From positions 1 to 35,579 of the forward strand of contig JAKLFY010000065.1 of assembly GCA_022710935.1 (NCBI GenBank): DNA of 35,579 bases, written 5' to 3'. Shown piece after piece: positions 17,101 to 24,731 of the stretch. Positions within the stretch are counted from its first letter, which is position 1. Each line of letters starts with the position of its first letter. The DNA comes from Verrucomicrobiota bacterium (lineage in GTDB: Bacteria > Verrucomicrobiota > Verrucomicrobiia > Limisphaerales > J093). Made by a program: the position numbers and the translations under genes. The notes beneath the pieces are model-generated. The model was not told the origin of the DNA, ran no database searches, and was given only the letters and a program-made list of their open reading frames with translations.

Positions 17101-17187
17101 ATGACAACCCGCCGCCAAGGCGGCCAGCGGCAGTCTCAACCATCGATCCAGAAACCAGCGAGTGCCTAATAGCGTCATATTTATCAT
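14128..17187 (-). CDS. large exported beta-propeller-like repeat protein, about 1019 aa
   Basis: An N-terminal hydrophobic signal (about residues 8-28) ends in LAALAAGCHAQ, possibly a lipobox. A domain common at the start of large exported PVC proteins follows, ending AYPVRIDPVFSDANWVSLG. Then come 13 full repeats and one partial repeat of 46-52 residues, each of the form VxALAxSGxDLYAGGxFTxAGGVxAxxIAxWDGxxWSALGxGMxG, which looks like propeller blades. A C-terminal beta domain (YRIQTSASL-x-WTDL, GPVVI) closes the protein. Possible starts are ATG at 17187 or 17178; TTG at 17196 is less likely. It is probably a surface or secreted binding protein. No enzyme motif is visible. Confidence 0.85.
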   Translation of the reverse strand: MINMTLLGTRWFLDRWLRLPLAALAAGCHAQMLEGHAATRSAPIPAEQVGMVAERQYRGNGASVEATLEGARLTCRFQRIEGEATSEGLWLSSLPRESGEGRLRVIAVEVGRGGDWGGGDAGSGIGLQGGGGVLPAVGRVEVAGSTARFIRPGLTEEYSVNIEGVRQDFVIERRPGGAGLLRVELGVDGARVRAAADGARLVADRSGRELTYNRLCVVDARGQELDARMEVRGDRRLAVVVEDAAAAYPVRIDPVFSDANWVSLGGVCGANGEVYAVAADDSGNVYIGGEFTVVGDVVASGIAKWDGTGWSALDTGLGGTEFLAVYALAASGTDLYVGGSFKTAGGIEAHHIARWDGKAWTAVGSGVNGWVYALCLIGTDLYAGGDFTSAGGVEANSIAKWDGSVWSALGSGMGGTESPSVYALAASGSHLYAGGWFITAGGIEANYVAHWDGSVWSALGPGVGGGLSASVHALAVSGTDLYVGGQFYMVGDTYAGHIAKWDGNAWSGLGWGLMSMDLYTMVYALAVSGTDLYVGGRFTMADDVPADHIARWDGTAWSAVDSGVGGVEYPAVRALAVSPSADLYAGGVFTQAGGVGTSHIARWNRSGWSALGQGMNNTVSALALSGNDVYFGGSFTTAGGVAARAVARWDGKVWATLGTGMNDAVWALAMHGGDLYAGGGFTMAGGVPADAIAKWDGSAWSALGTGMNGPVRALAMSGNELYAGGVFTTAGGVPANSIARWDGAKWSALGAGLDGEVRVLAVSGKSLYAGGNFARAGTLVVNSIARWDGAKWSALGAGLDGGVRALALSGDDLYAGGWFAKAGGIEVNCIAKWDGGAWSALGGGMNGEVRALALSGNALYAGGSFAKAGGIEANRIATWDGRAWWALGLGVDRGVEAFALSGKSLIIGGDFTMAGTHASGYAVEARIDEGEKVTGGEFSALTYTPGAGFSCTFQNATIGQWYRIQTSASLIGDTWTDLMILEYKGPVVIQQEADPAQANGLIRAVTDDGPFAGTGAGRE
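14445..16392 (-). repeat. tandem coding repeats, about 138-156 bp units
   Basis: These encode the 13 full units plus one partial unit of the propeller-like protein; limits are approximate. Units nearer the C-terminus are a uniform 138 bp (46 codons), while N-proximal ones vary by a few codons. Two neighbouring units share an identical 53-bp tract (14789-14841 and 14927-14979), exactly 138 bp apart, showing recent duplication or gene conversion. Confidence 0.85.
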
Positions 17188-17443
17188 GAAATGCAACAGG
17201 CGCGCCGCCGGGTGTCATTCGTTCTCACCCGGACGGAGCGGCCAGGCGCAGGAACGGCCTTTGCCAAGAACTCTTTTATGCCTGTCGCCCATAACACAAT
17301 TGGCACCCTACGCTGTCCGGGGACTCAGAAGCAAGCCCTGAACCGACGCCGACGCCGCGCGGCGACCAGTGGGTTCGTTGGCACGGCCGTGCAAGAGTCC
17401 CCGTTGCTTTCGTTGCGGCGTTGCCGCGCTGCGGAATAACCGG

Positions 17444-18151
17444 CTAATCCCGCATCCCGTCAAGGCGCTGAACGCCCAGCACGTACTTCGAGCAACGGAC
17501 CAGCCGGAAAGGAAAGCAGGCTGTGACAGCCGCGGCGTCGGCTGCACAGGCGTCAGCATACTTCACCTCGACGATCACTCCATGGTCCTGGCCCGAGAGC
17601 GGACGCAGCGAAGCTCGAACGCCACGCAGATCGATAAACTCGAGGCCCCAGTCGACCGTCAGACGGACCGCGCCGTCCGCGGTGCAGAAATACCGCCGCC
17701 GGTACCTGTTGCCGAGCACCGCCTGCACTCCATGCAGGCGGAGTCTGGCCTGCTCGGGCAGCGCGTCGCCATGCCATGCCGCTTCCAATACGCCGCGCGG
17801 AAAGTGACCGTTCAGTTCGAATGGCGGAAACGGATACCCCTCCTTGCCGCTCACCGTTCCCCGCCGCAGCTTGAATTCGAGGCGCGGTTGGGCAATCGCC
17901 CCGCCAAAGTCGCCGTACCACCGAATCCGCACTTTGAATCGTCGCGCCGTCCCGCCGACGTGGTCGTGAAAGTGCCGCAGGTCCGGGGTGTCGAAATACA
18001 CATTGTTGACGACCCGCTCCGGGTACGGCTCGCGGAAGAGGGCCGGATGCCGCCGCACCAGGGCGATGGTCTCCGCCACGGATAAGCCCGATGGCAGGAA
18101 CTTGCGCTCGAAGCGCGCATTGGCAAGCCCGCATTTGAGGTGAAATGTCAC
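17444..18151 (-). CDS. VTC-domain polyphosphate polymerase-like protein
   Basis: A 235-residue protein with the VTC tunnel domain. It shows RFERKF near residue 13, NNVYFDTPDLRHF, RRFKVRIRWYG, LEFKLRRGTVSGKEGYPF, a YRRRYFC strand, LTVDWGLEF and IVEVKY. These supply the basic and acidic residues of the triphosphate tunnel metalloenzyme fold used for polyphosphate synthesis in yeast Vtc4. It has no membrane segment. Its start is 43 bp downstream of a DUF4956 membrane protein on the same strand, a pairing seen in many bacteria, so the two probably act together at the inner membrane. Activity is inferred from the family. Confidence 0.88.
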   Translation of the reverse strand: MTFHLKCGLANARFERKFLPSGLSVAETIALVRRHPALFREPYPERVVNNVYFDTPDLRHFHDHVGGTARRFKVRIRWYGDFGGAIAQPRLEFKLRRGTVSGKEGYPFPPFELNGHFPRGVLEAAWHGDALPEQARLRLHGVQAVLGNRYRRRYFCTADGAVRLTVDWGLEFIDLRGVRASLRPLSGQDHGVIVEVKYADACAADAAAVTACFPFRLVRCSKYVLGVQRLDGMRD

Positions 18152-18194
18152 GGTGACCGGTCAGATGACATCAATAGTTGGTGAGAAATGCGGG

Positions 18195-18881
18195 CTAAAG
18201 GGCCAGGCCCCGATCCTCGATGTAGCTGATCCTCACACCCTCGCACTGCGCCCGCAGACGCCGGCTCAACTCCTCGACTTTCCCGACATCCGGAAAACTC
18301 ACGCGAAACATGGCCTCCATCGATTCCGAGGTGTCGTCCATTCTCTTCAGACTCGCCGTCGCCCCCACGTGCGCCAGTTCCGACAGAATCTGACTCGCAC
18401 TCAGTTTCTGGCCGGCGCACGAATGCACGGTCAGGAAGAGATTGGGCTGCTCGCGCCGCGGTGTGACCCAGGCCCGCAGGAGAATCAGAACGACAATCAC
18501 CGCAAACGCCAGAAGCGTCACGGTCATCTGACCGGCCCCGAGCCCCAACCCAATGCTGATGGCCAGGAATAGGTACGTCAGTTCCTCCGGCTCCTTGATC
18601 GCCGCCCGGAACCGCACGATCGACAGCGCCCCCACCAGACCGAGCGAGAGCGCCAGGGACGATTTCACGATGCTGATGATCAGCGTCGTCGTCACCGTCA
18701 GCAAAAGGAAGTTGCGCGCAAACAAACGCCGGTTCGACAGGGACTCGCCAAAGCGCCGATACACCAGTCCAAGCAGATAGGCGAGCAGGGCCGCCACAAC
18801 CAGGCTCAAAGCGAAGTTCGGCAGGGTGCCTGCCGTCTGAGGCGTCCAAAACAAGTTCAGGGGGGACGTCGAGGTTTGCAT
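18195..18881 (-). CDS. DUF4956 membrane protein
   Basis: A 228-residue protein from the ATG at 18881; an upstream ATG at 18929 would add 16 polar residues. Four hydrophobic segments are visible (about residues 20-40, 57-75, 78-120 as a hairpin with LSIVRFRAAIKEPEEL between, and 127-146), followed by a soluble C-terminal domain of about 75 residues with a ferredoxin-like pattern. The central SLGLVGALSIVRFRAAIKEPEELTY block is the DUF4956 hallmark. It lies directly upstream of the VTC-domain gene and probably anchors or regulates it. The biochemical role is unknown. Confidence 0.88.
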   Translation of the reverse strand: MQTSTSPLNLFWTPQTAGTLPNFALSLVVAALLAYLLGLVYRRFGESLSNRRLFARNFLLLTVTTTLIISIVKSSLALSLGLVGALSIVRFRAAIKEPEELTYLFLAISIGLGLGAGQMTVTLLAFAVIVVLILLRAWVTPRREQPNLFLTVHSCAGQKLSASQILSELAHVGATASLKRMDDTSESMEAMFRVSFPDVGKVEELSRRLRAQCEGVRISYIEDRGLAL

Positions 18882-19167
18882 GAAAAAGAGACGTTGTTCG
18901 AGACAATCGCGGCTCGCTCTGAATGACAATTCCGATTTCGCTGACCGGGTGGCCCCCGCTGTTCAGCAAGAAACGACGCCACATTCGCACCGCCCCGCCA
19001 ACAATGTCGAGCGCCAAGAACGGCGTCACACCCTTGCACCCCAGGGGTTCCGCAGCGGACACCCCGCCGCGTCGCAGGCTCCCCACAACTCGCGCCGACG
19101 CCCCAAGGTGCAGCGGACCGCTTTTTCCCCTTGTCCGGTTCCCATCGGGCTGGGTTAACTCAAGCCG

Positions 19168-20454
19168 ATGAACATTCTGGATGATCTCAAGTGGCGGGGT
19201 CTGTGGGCGGACTGCACCGACGAGGCCGAACTGTCAAAGCGGCTCGCGTCCGGCCCGATTGTGTTGTATTGCGGTTTCGACCCGACCGCCGACAGCCTCC
19301 ATGCGGGCAACCTCGTGCCTCTGATTGCCTTGCGCCGGTTCCAGATCTTCGGCCATCACCCGATCGCTCTCGCCGGCGGCGCCACAGGGTCCATCGGCGA
19401 TCCCAGCGGCCGCACGCAAGAACGCCAATTGCTCAACGCCGACGTCCTCGCACGCAATATCGCCTGCGTCAAACAACAGCTCCGCCGCCTGCTCGATTTC
19501 GATTCCCCGGTCAACCCCGCGCGACTCCTCGACAACAATGACTGGACTGCGCCGGTCAGCTACCTCGATTTCCTGCGCGAGGTCGGGAAGCACTTTTCGA
19601 TCAATATGATGGTCAGCAAGGAGAGCGTCCGCGCACGCATGGAAGACCGCGAGTGCGGCATCAGCTACACCGAGTTCAGCTACATGCTCCTCCAGGCATT
19701 CGACTTCTATCACCTCTGCAAAGAGCGCACATGCGAACTCCAAATCGGCGGCAGCGATCAATGGGGCAATATCACCGCCGGCACCGACCTCATCCGGAAG
19801 AAGCTCGCGCGATCCGCCTTCGGCCTCACCCTCCCGCTCATCACAAACGCCGACGGATCCAAGTTCGGCAAGACGGTCGCCGGCGCCGTCTGGCTCGATC
19901 CCAAACGCACCAGCGCCTACCGATTCTACCAGTTTTGGATTCGCACGGACGATCGGGATGTCATCCGCTACCTCAAGTACTTCACGTTCCTGAGCCACGA
20001 GGAAATCAATGACCTCGATCGACAACACCTCGAAAAGCCGGAAGCGCGCATGGCCCACCGCGCCCTCGCCAAGGCCGTCACGGACATGATCCACGGCCCG
20101 ACCGCAACGCAGGAAGCCCAGCGCGCCAGCGAAATCCTGTTCGGCGGCGATCTCGAGGGTGTGTCCGAGTCGACTTTCAACGAGATCGTCGGCGAAGTGC
20201 CCACCCAAACCATCCAGGCGTCACGCCTCGCCGGGCCGGGCCTGCCGCTGGTCGAGGCCTTGGTCCACGCCGGCCTCTGCCCCAGCAAAGGGCAGGCCCG
20301 CAAGGACCTCGACGGAGGCGGCATCTACATCAACAATGTCCGCGAAGCCGGCGCAACCCGGGCCCTGACCGCCGGCGATCTCCTCTTTGGCAAACACCTC
20401 CTGCTCCGCAAAGGCAAGCGCAACTACGTCGTGCTCTCAGTCATCAACCGGTGA
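19168..20454 (+). CDS. tyrS: tyrosyl-tRNA synthetase
   Basis: A 428-residue class I TyrRS. The HIGH-type motif appears as HAGN (residues 45-48) and the KMSKS-type motif as KFGKT (232-236), both normal for TyrS. Tyrosine-site blocks are intact: LYCGFDPTADSLHAGN, SIGDPSGRTQER, ISYTEFSYMLLQAFDF and QIGGSDQWGNI. The C-terminal S4-like domain (KGQARKDLDGGGIYINN) is complete. It is divergently oriented to the DUF4956 gene, with about 286 bp between them in which I see no T-box or other leader structure. Confidence 0.97.
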   Translation: MNILDDLKWRGLWADCTDEAELSKRLASGPIVLYCGFDPTADSLHAGNLVPLIALRRFQIFGHHPIALAGGATGSIGDPSGRTQERQLLNADVLARNIACVKQQLRRLLDFDSPVNPARLLDNNDWTAPVSYLDFLREVGKHFSINMMVSKESVRARMEDRECGISYTEFSYMLLQAFDFYHLCKERTCELQIGGSDQWGNITAGTDLIRKKLARSAFGLTLPLITNADGSKFGKTVAGAVWLDPKRTSAYRFYQFWIRTDDRDVIRYLKYFTFLSHEEINDLDRQHLEKPEARMAHRALAKAVTDMIHGPTATQEAQRASEILFGGDLEGVSESTFNEIVGEVPTQTIQASRLAGPGLPLVEALVHAGLCPSKGQARKDLDGGGIYINNVREAGATRALTAGDLLFGKHLLLRKGKRNYVVLSVINR

Positions 20455-20546
20455 TGTGTTTGAAAATCCCGACGCGGGTCGGCAGACGCAGTTCAGGCAC
20501 GGCGACCGAAGAGATGCCGACGGTCACCGGATCCAATGAGCCTCTC

Positions 20547-20915
20547 TCATTTGAACAGGAGGAGTCGGGCGCCGACAAGGATGAGGAAGCCGCCGAAGGC
20601 GCGCTTGAGATCGGCCGAGGCGATGAACTTCGTGAGCCAGGATCCGAAGAATCCGCCCAGCAGGGCCGTGGGCGCCAGGGCCAAAGCCAGGCGCCAGTCG
20701 ACATGCCCCAGCCCATGGTGCTTGAAAGTCCCGATCAGCGCCGTGGGCACAATGACCGCCAAGGAGGTGCCGATTGCGGATTTGATATCGAGTTTGAGCA
20801 GGAGCATCATGGCGGGCACCATCACGACCCCGCCGCCCACGCCGAATAACCCGCTGGTCACGCCGCCGATCAGTCCGATCAAACCCGCATAGAGATAGAG
20901 CATGGAGCGCTTCAT
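20547..20915 (-). CDS. half-size TauE/SafE (TSUP) family membrane protein
   Basis: A 122-residue membrane protein from the ATG at 20915; an upstream start at 20939 would add 8 residues. It carries one TSUP repeat: GLIGGVTSGLFGVGGGVVMVPAMM with the family Gly-rich loop, then IGTSLAVIVPTALIGTFKHH, LLGGFFGSWLTK and a final helix, about four membrane spans. Full TSUP permeases have two such repeats (about 250 residues). Half-size members are known and would have to work as dimers. Family substrates include sulfite, sulfoacetate and other organic anions; nothing here fixes the substrate. It is convergent with tyrS. Confidence 0.85.
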   Translation of the reverse strand: MKRSMLYLYAGLIGLIGGVTSGLFGVGGGVVMVPAMMLLLKLDIKSAIGTSLAVIVPTALIGTFKHHGLGHVDWRLALALAPTALLGGFFGSWLTKFIASADLKRAFGGFLILVGARLLLFK

Positions 20916-21068
20916 GCCGCAAGCCACGCGCCCCGACAACTCTTTTCGCTCGCTCTTTACGCTCGTGAGGTTTTTGCCCGTGCAACATCAACGGCGCGTG
21001 GCGCCCGCGTCTGAGACGGAGCCTCGCCAAGCTTGAATCCGCCGCGCGAATCCAGCATCGTCCGGCCC

Positions 21069-21614
21069 ATGCAAAGTGTCACCGGTCCCGTCTATGTGGT
21101 GCGCGACAACATCGACACCGACCAGATCATTCCGGCTCAGTATTTGAATCTGGTGCCGACGATTGCCGAAGAGTACGAAAAACTCGGTTCGTATGCTCTG
21201 TGCGGCCTTCCCGACTCGCTTTATCCGATCCGATTCGTCTCTCCCGGACGGCTCGATGCGGAGTATCCGATCATCGTGGCCGGGCGCAACTTCGGCTGCG
21301 GCAGCTCGCGCGAGCATGCTCCGATTGCCCTCGGGTCCGCCGGGTGCCGGATCGTGGTGGCGGAGAGCTTCGCCCGCATCTTCTTTCGCAACTCGGTGGC
21401 CACGGGTGAGCTGTATCCGTGCGAATGCGCGGAGCGACTCTGCGAAGTCCTCAAGACCGGCGATGTGGCGGCGGTCGATCTCGATGCGGGGACGGTGACA
21501 TGCGCGGCGGGCGGGCGAGTTTTCCGGCTCAAACCGTTGGGCGATGTGCGTCCGGTGGTGGACGCCGGCGGCCTGTTCAACTACGCCCGCAAAACGGGGA
21601 TGATCGCCTCTTGA
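21069..21614 (+). CDS. leuD: 3-isopropylmalate dehydratase small subunit (LeuD type)
   Basis: A 181-residue swivelling-domain subunit of the aconitase superfamily. Blocks are VVRDNIDTDQIIPAQYL near the N-terminus, AGRNFGCGSSREHAPIAL, and AESFARIFFRNSVATGELYPCE. The ATG at 21069 puts the family start in register; a TTG 36 bp upstream is less likely. The partner large subunit (leuC) is not in the window, and neither neighbour concerns leucine synthesis. Because the small subunits of homoaconitase-like enzymes look alike, the substrate could be another 2-alkylmalate. The gene ends 6 bp from the convergent dacB stop. Confidence 0.87.
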   Translation: MQSVTGPVYVVRDNIDTDQIIPAQYLNLVPTIAEEYEKLGSYALCGLPDSLYPIRFVSPGRLDAEYPIIVAGRNFGCGSSREHAPIALGSAGCRIVVAESFARIFFRNSVATGELYPCECAERLCEVLKTGDVAAVDLDAGTVTCAAGGRVFRLKPLGDVRPVVDAGGLFNYARKTGMIAS

Positions 21615-21620
21615 CCTCGC

Positions 21621-23213
21621 TCATTGGCGATCCGTCCGCCATTCCAGAGCGGCGAGCGTCGTCACGAATTCGTCCAGATCAGCGCGCGGGGATCGGCTCG
21701 AGTCGGGGTTCCGGAAATTGTTGAGGAGCAGGGCGAAGGCGAATCGCTCGCCGGCCTTGGATGTGACGTAGCCGGACAGGGCGTTGACGTACCGCAATGT
21801 GCCGGTCTTGGCCCGGGCGTTGCCCGCCGCGGGCGTCTCGAGCATCCGACTCCGCAATGTGCCGTCGACACCCGCCACGGGCAGTGCGTCACGGAACACC
21901 GCCGCCTGAGGATGCCGGTCCATGAACCGGAGCAACTGGACGATGGCGGCAGGCGTCACCAAATGGCGGCGGCTCAAGCCGGAGCCCTCCTCGAACAGCA
22001 CCTCATCGGCGGAAATGCCTGCGCGGCCCAGGAAGGCTTCGAGCGCCCTGATCCCAGCCGCTTCAGCCGTGTGCGGGAACACGCCCGCGGGCGGCCAGGC
22101 GCTCCGGGTGGCGTTGGTCTGACTCGAAGCCGCCAGTTCGGCAGCGCCGACTTGCAGGAGGAGCAACTGGGCGTAGAGATTCTGCGACGGCTTCATCATT
22201 CGCGCCACCAGGTCGCGGAGGGGAGGCGATTCCACGGCCCCCAATTCCACCCGACTGGCTCCAGACGCCGGATCGGCAGATGCGCCGGCTGGATCGGTCA
22301 TGCGGACGTTGCCGGCCACGCGCATGCCGCGCTGTTCGAGGGCTGCCTTGAACAGATGGCCGAACCACGCCGCGGGCGCATGCACCGAAACCGTTTCCGT
22401 GATCCCCGTGTCGCCGACGGGGATGCGGCCGGTCACGACGATCAGGTTGTGGCTCAGAGGTCTCTCGACCTGAACGGCGCGCCGGACGCCAGTCGGCGCC
22501 GTGACACATCGGTTGTCGACGGGGATGAAGCCGGACCCGGGCACGAGTTGAACCGACGCCGGGCGTCCCGGCGCCTCGGCCGGCTTGACCACGACATCGA
22601 CGGTGTTGTCATTGATCGTGAGCGCTGACACCTCGGCCCCGTAGGCGTACTGGAGGTCGTCCCAGTCCCATCCCGACCCGAGCGCCGGGCTGGCGAAGTA
22701 GCTGGCATCGACCACGAGGTCGCCACTTATGCGCTTGATGCCGGTCGCGGCGACCACCCCGAGCAGAGGCTCGAGCGCCCGATCGAGCCGCCCTCCGTGG
22801 AACCGGGCGGCGAATGTCGGATCACCCCGACCGTAGAGGATCAAGTCGCCCCTGAGCGTTCCGCGTCGAGTCGGACGCTCCTGGCTGCAGACCGAAGTGC
22901 GAATGCGGAACTCGGGTCCGAGTCGATCCAGGGCCAACGCGCCGGTGAACAGCTTGGTGTTCGACGCGGGAATCAGCAGATCATCGGCGTTGTGCTCGAA
23001 CACCGGTTGGCCGGTGTCGATCGAGACGATCCGCACGCCCCAATGCGCGTGGCGAAAGCGGTCCTGGCTGACGTGCGCCGCGAACCGCGCCTGCAGACCT
23101 GCCGGGTCGGACGGCGGGGGCATAACCTCCGAACTCACGATTCGGGCCGGGGCAGCCCATGCCAGCCAGACAAGGAGAAGGAAAAAAGGCGAGGGACGTC
23201 TGTTGCGGTTCAT
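21621..23213 (-). CDS. dacB: D-alanyl-D-alanine carboxypeptidase/endopeptidase, PBP4 (S13) family
   Basis: A 530-residue exported PBP4-type enzyme from the ATG at 23213. This start gives a proper signal peptide (basic start, hydrophobic core, cleavage near AAPARIVSS); an ATG at 23255 would put 14 extra residues before it. The three penicillin-binding motifs are SNTK (Ser84), SQN in MKPSQNLYAQL, and KTG in ARAKTGTLRYVNALSGYV. The large insertion domain between the first two motifs is typical of S13. It trims peptidoglycan peptides in the periplasm. A palindromic element lies at its 5' side. Confidence 0.93.
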   Translation of the reverse strand: MNRNRRPSPFFLLLVWLAWAAPARIVSSEVMPPPSDPAGLQARFAAHVSQDRFRHAHWGVRIVSIDTGQPVFEHNADDLLIPASNTKLFTGALALDRLGPEFRIRTSVCSQERPTRRGTLRGDLILYGRGDPTFAARFHGGRLDRALEPLLGVVAATGIKRISGDLVVDASYFASPALGSGWDWDDLQYAYGAEVSALTINDNTVDVVVKPAEAPGRPASVQLVPGSGFIPVDNRCVTAPTGVRRAVQVERPLSHNLIVVTGRIPVGDTGITETVSVHAPAAWFGHLFKAALEQRGMRVAGNVRMTDPAGASADPASGASRVELGAVESPPLRDLVARMMKPSQNLYAQLLLLQVGAAELAASSQTNATRSAWPPAGVFPHTAEAAGIRALEAFLGRAGISADEVLFEEGSGLSRRHLVTPAAIVQLLRFMDRHPQAAVFRDALPVAGVDGTLRSRMLETPAAGNARAKTGTLRYVNALSGYVTSKAGERFAFALLLNNFRNPDSSRSPRADLDEFVTTLAALEWRTDRQ

Positions 23214-23252
23214 GAGAGCGTTGGCATTCAACAGGTTAATGCGCACGGAGAC

Positions 23253-23366
23253 CATGAACCGGTCTGTAGCCGCCGACGTGAGTCGGCGCTCATTCCTGCC
23301 TTTGACGGATCGAGATGACGCAGACTCATCCCGCGATGCGGGACGACTACGGATCCACGGTTCATG
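23253..23366. repeat. palindromic intergenic element (outer inverted repeat plus two hairpins)
   Basis: The outer arms CATGAACCG (23253-23261) and CGGTTCATG (23358-23366) are perfect complements, with a further GTAG/CTAC match just inside. Between them are two hairpins: CGCCGAC-gtga-GTCGGCG (23271-23288) and TCCCGC-gat-GCGGGA (23329-23343). The architecture matches the element at 12836-12957. It sits directly upstream of dacB. Confidence 0.6.
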
Positions 23367-23582
23367 TGAAGTGAAGGTTCTGTTTTAAGAAGGCATCAGG
23401 TTCACGAACCATACTCGGAGGGGCGATTCCGCGGCCGCGCATACGCGTCGACCTAAGGGGATCTCCGGCGTTGTTCTGCGGAGCAGCACCGTCGTGGTTG
23501 CCCAAGTCACTGGGCCGGTGTTCTTTGTGGCAGTCGGCCCTATTCGGCTCAGCGTCGAGGCCGCGTGTCACTCGTCGCTCCG
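23367..23582. other. intergenic stretch, no feature seen
   Basis: This lies between the palindromic element and the stop codon of the reverse-strand gene at 23583. Open frames run through it but none is convincing. A cluster of rare-cutter-like sites (a NotI-type octamer followed by MluI/SalI-type hexamers near 23429-23450) is probably chance in GC-rich DNA. Confidence 0.5.
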
Positions 23583-24545
23583 CTAACTTCTCCAGGGGCG
23601 AAGGCGCTGCAGACCGGTCAGGACCTGCTTGGTGATCTGCACATCCTCCGCGACCTGCCAGTCGAACATGCCCGCGAGGACGAAATCGGCGCCGTTCTCG
23701 AAGGCGTACCGGAAGCCGCGCTGTGGCGGGATGGCGCCGGCGGCCAGCACTTTGAAGGCGATCCAGGGCTTGGTGACGTTGAACATGGCATCGACGACTT
23801 CTTCGGGATTGCTGCACCAGGAGTTGTCGTAGCGTCCCAGATCGTCCGTCTCGCCCGGCTTGGGCGCGGTGTGGTAATCGTGCGTGTGGAGGGTCTTGAC
23901 GTAGAAATCGGGGTTGATCTTGGCCTTCTCGCACTCGATGATCGTGCGCAACCCGTGCGCGCCGATGCCCGCGCTGAGCTTGTAGCCGCGCACCAGATCG
24001 AGAATCCGGACCAGGGTGTCCATCTTCCCCTGCTGGACGAGCGCATCGGCGCCGTCGCCGGTGATGTGAATGGCCGAGGCGCCCTGGTCGGCCGCCTGCT
24101 TGAACTGATCGAGATCGCCGTTGGGGTTCACGCGCGCCTGGGCGATCCACTTCATCTTGCCGCCGCGTTTCCAATGCGCCTGCAACTGGCTGATGCCGTC
24201 GCGGACCCAGCTATTGATCACGTTGATTCCGTGCGATTCGGCCAGTTCGAGGGTCTCGAGAATCTTGGCGTCGGTGTTGTAACGCCGCATCAACTCGGCC
24301 ACGTACGCGAGATCGCGTGAATGGGCATAGCCGCTAAGCAGGTTCCCTCCAAGCATCAGCCGGCTGTAGGCGACGTCGCCGATCCGACCGGTCGGCAGCG
24401 TGTTCTTCGGAGACGCGAGCGGGCCGGCTTGGGAGGCGGACGCCGCCGGGGCGGGATCCTGTTGGGCCTGTGACACAGCGGGCAACGCGGCGGCGCCGAG
24501 TGCGGAGACCTGAATGAAGCGGCGTCGGTTGAGAGAATTGGCCAT
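23583..24545 (-). CDS. Tat-exported aldo/keto reductase-like TIM-barrel protein
   Basis: A 320-residue protein from the ATG at 24545. It starts with a twin-arginine signal (NRRRFIQVSALGAAALPAV). The mature part begins GRIGDVAYSRLMLGGNLLSGYAHSRDL and has a barrel pattern (GINVINSW, KMKWIAQARV, ADQGASAIHITGDGADALV, LSAGIGAHGLRTI, DFYVKTLHTHDYH, WIAFKVLAAGAIPP). It resembles aldo/keto-reductase-like proteins of PVC bacteria, but the classical D-Y-K-H catalytic set is not obvious. The reaction is unknown. It is the last gene of the reverse-strand carbohydrate-related block. Confidence 0.75.
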   Translation of the reverse strand: MANSLNRRRFIQVSALGAAALPAVSQAQQDPAPAASASQAGPLASPKNTLPTGRIGDVAYSRLMLGGNLLSGYAHSRDLAYVAELMRRYNTDAKILETLELAESHGINVINSWVRDGISQLQAHWKRGGKMKWIAQARVNPNGDLDQFKQAADQGASAIHITGDGADALVQQGKMDTLVRILDLVRGYKLSAGIGAHGLRTIIECEKAKINPDFYVKTLHTHDYHTAPKPGETDDLGRYDNSWCSNPEEVVDAMFNVTKPWIAFKVLAAGAIPPQRGFRYAFENGADFVLAGMFDWQVAEDVQITKQVLTGLQRLRPWRS

Positions 24546-24650
24546 AGTCGTGTGTTTCTGATGTGCGATCACTCAGTCGATTGGCGCGCAGTGTAGAACG
24601 GGCGCTTGGCGATGAACAGCACGAAAAAAGGGACGGATACAGACGTCGTA

Positions 24651-24684
24651 CGAACCGCCGCCGCTCTTGCCTCGAGGCGGTTCG
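24651..24684 (-). terminator. hairpin downstream of the uronate-isomerase-like gene
   Basis: A perfect 9-bp stem (CGAACCGCC at 24651-24659 with GGCGGTTCG at 24676-24684) encloses a 16-nt loop, about 48 nt past the stop of the gene ending at 24732. A T-run in the transcript sense follows only some 20 nt later, so it is not a textbook intrinsic terminator. It may act as an mRNA 3' end or processing structure. Confidence 0.3.
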
Positions 24685-24731
24685 GCAAGGCTCGGGTACC
24701 CGCAGACGGGGCAGGTGTGGCTGGCATCGGG

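Noticed and set aside
18930-19167. Possible leader or T-box-like RNA ahead of tyrS
   Set aside because: No specifier loop, T-box bulge sequence or terminator/antiterminator pair could be seen.
23429-23450. Cluster of NotI-, MluI- and SalI-like sites suggesting a vector polylinker
   Set aside because: Such GC-rich hexamers and octamers are common here, and no other vector sequence is visible around them.
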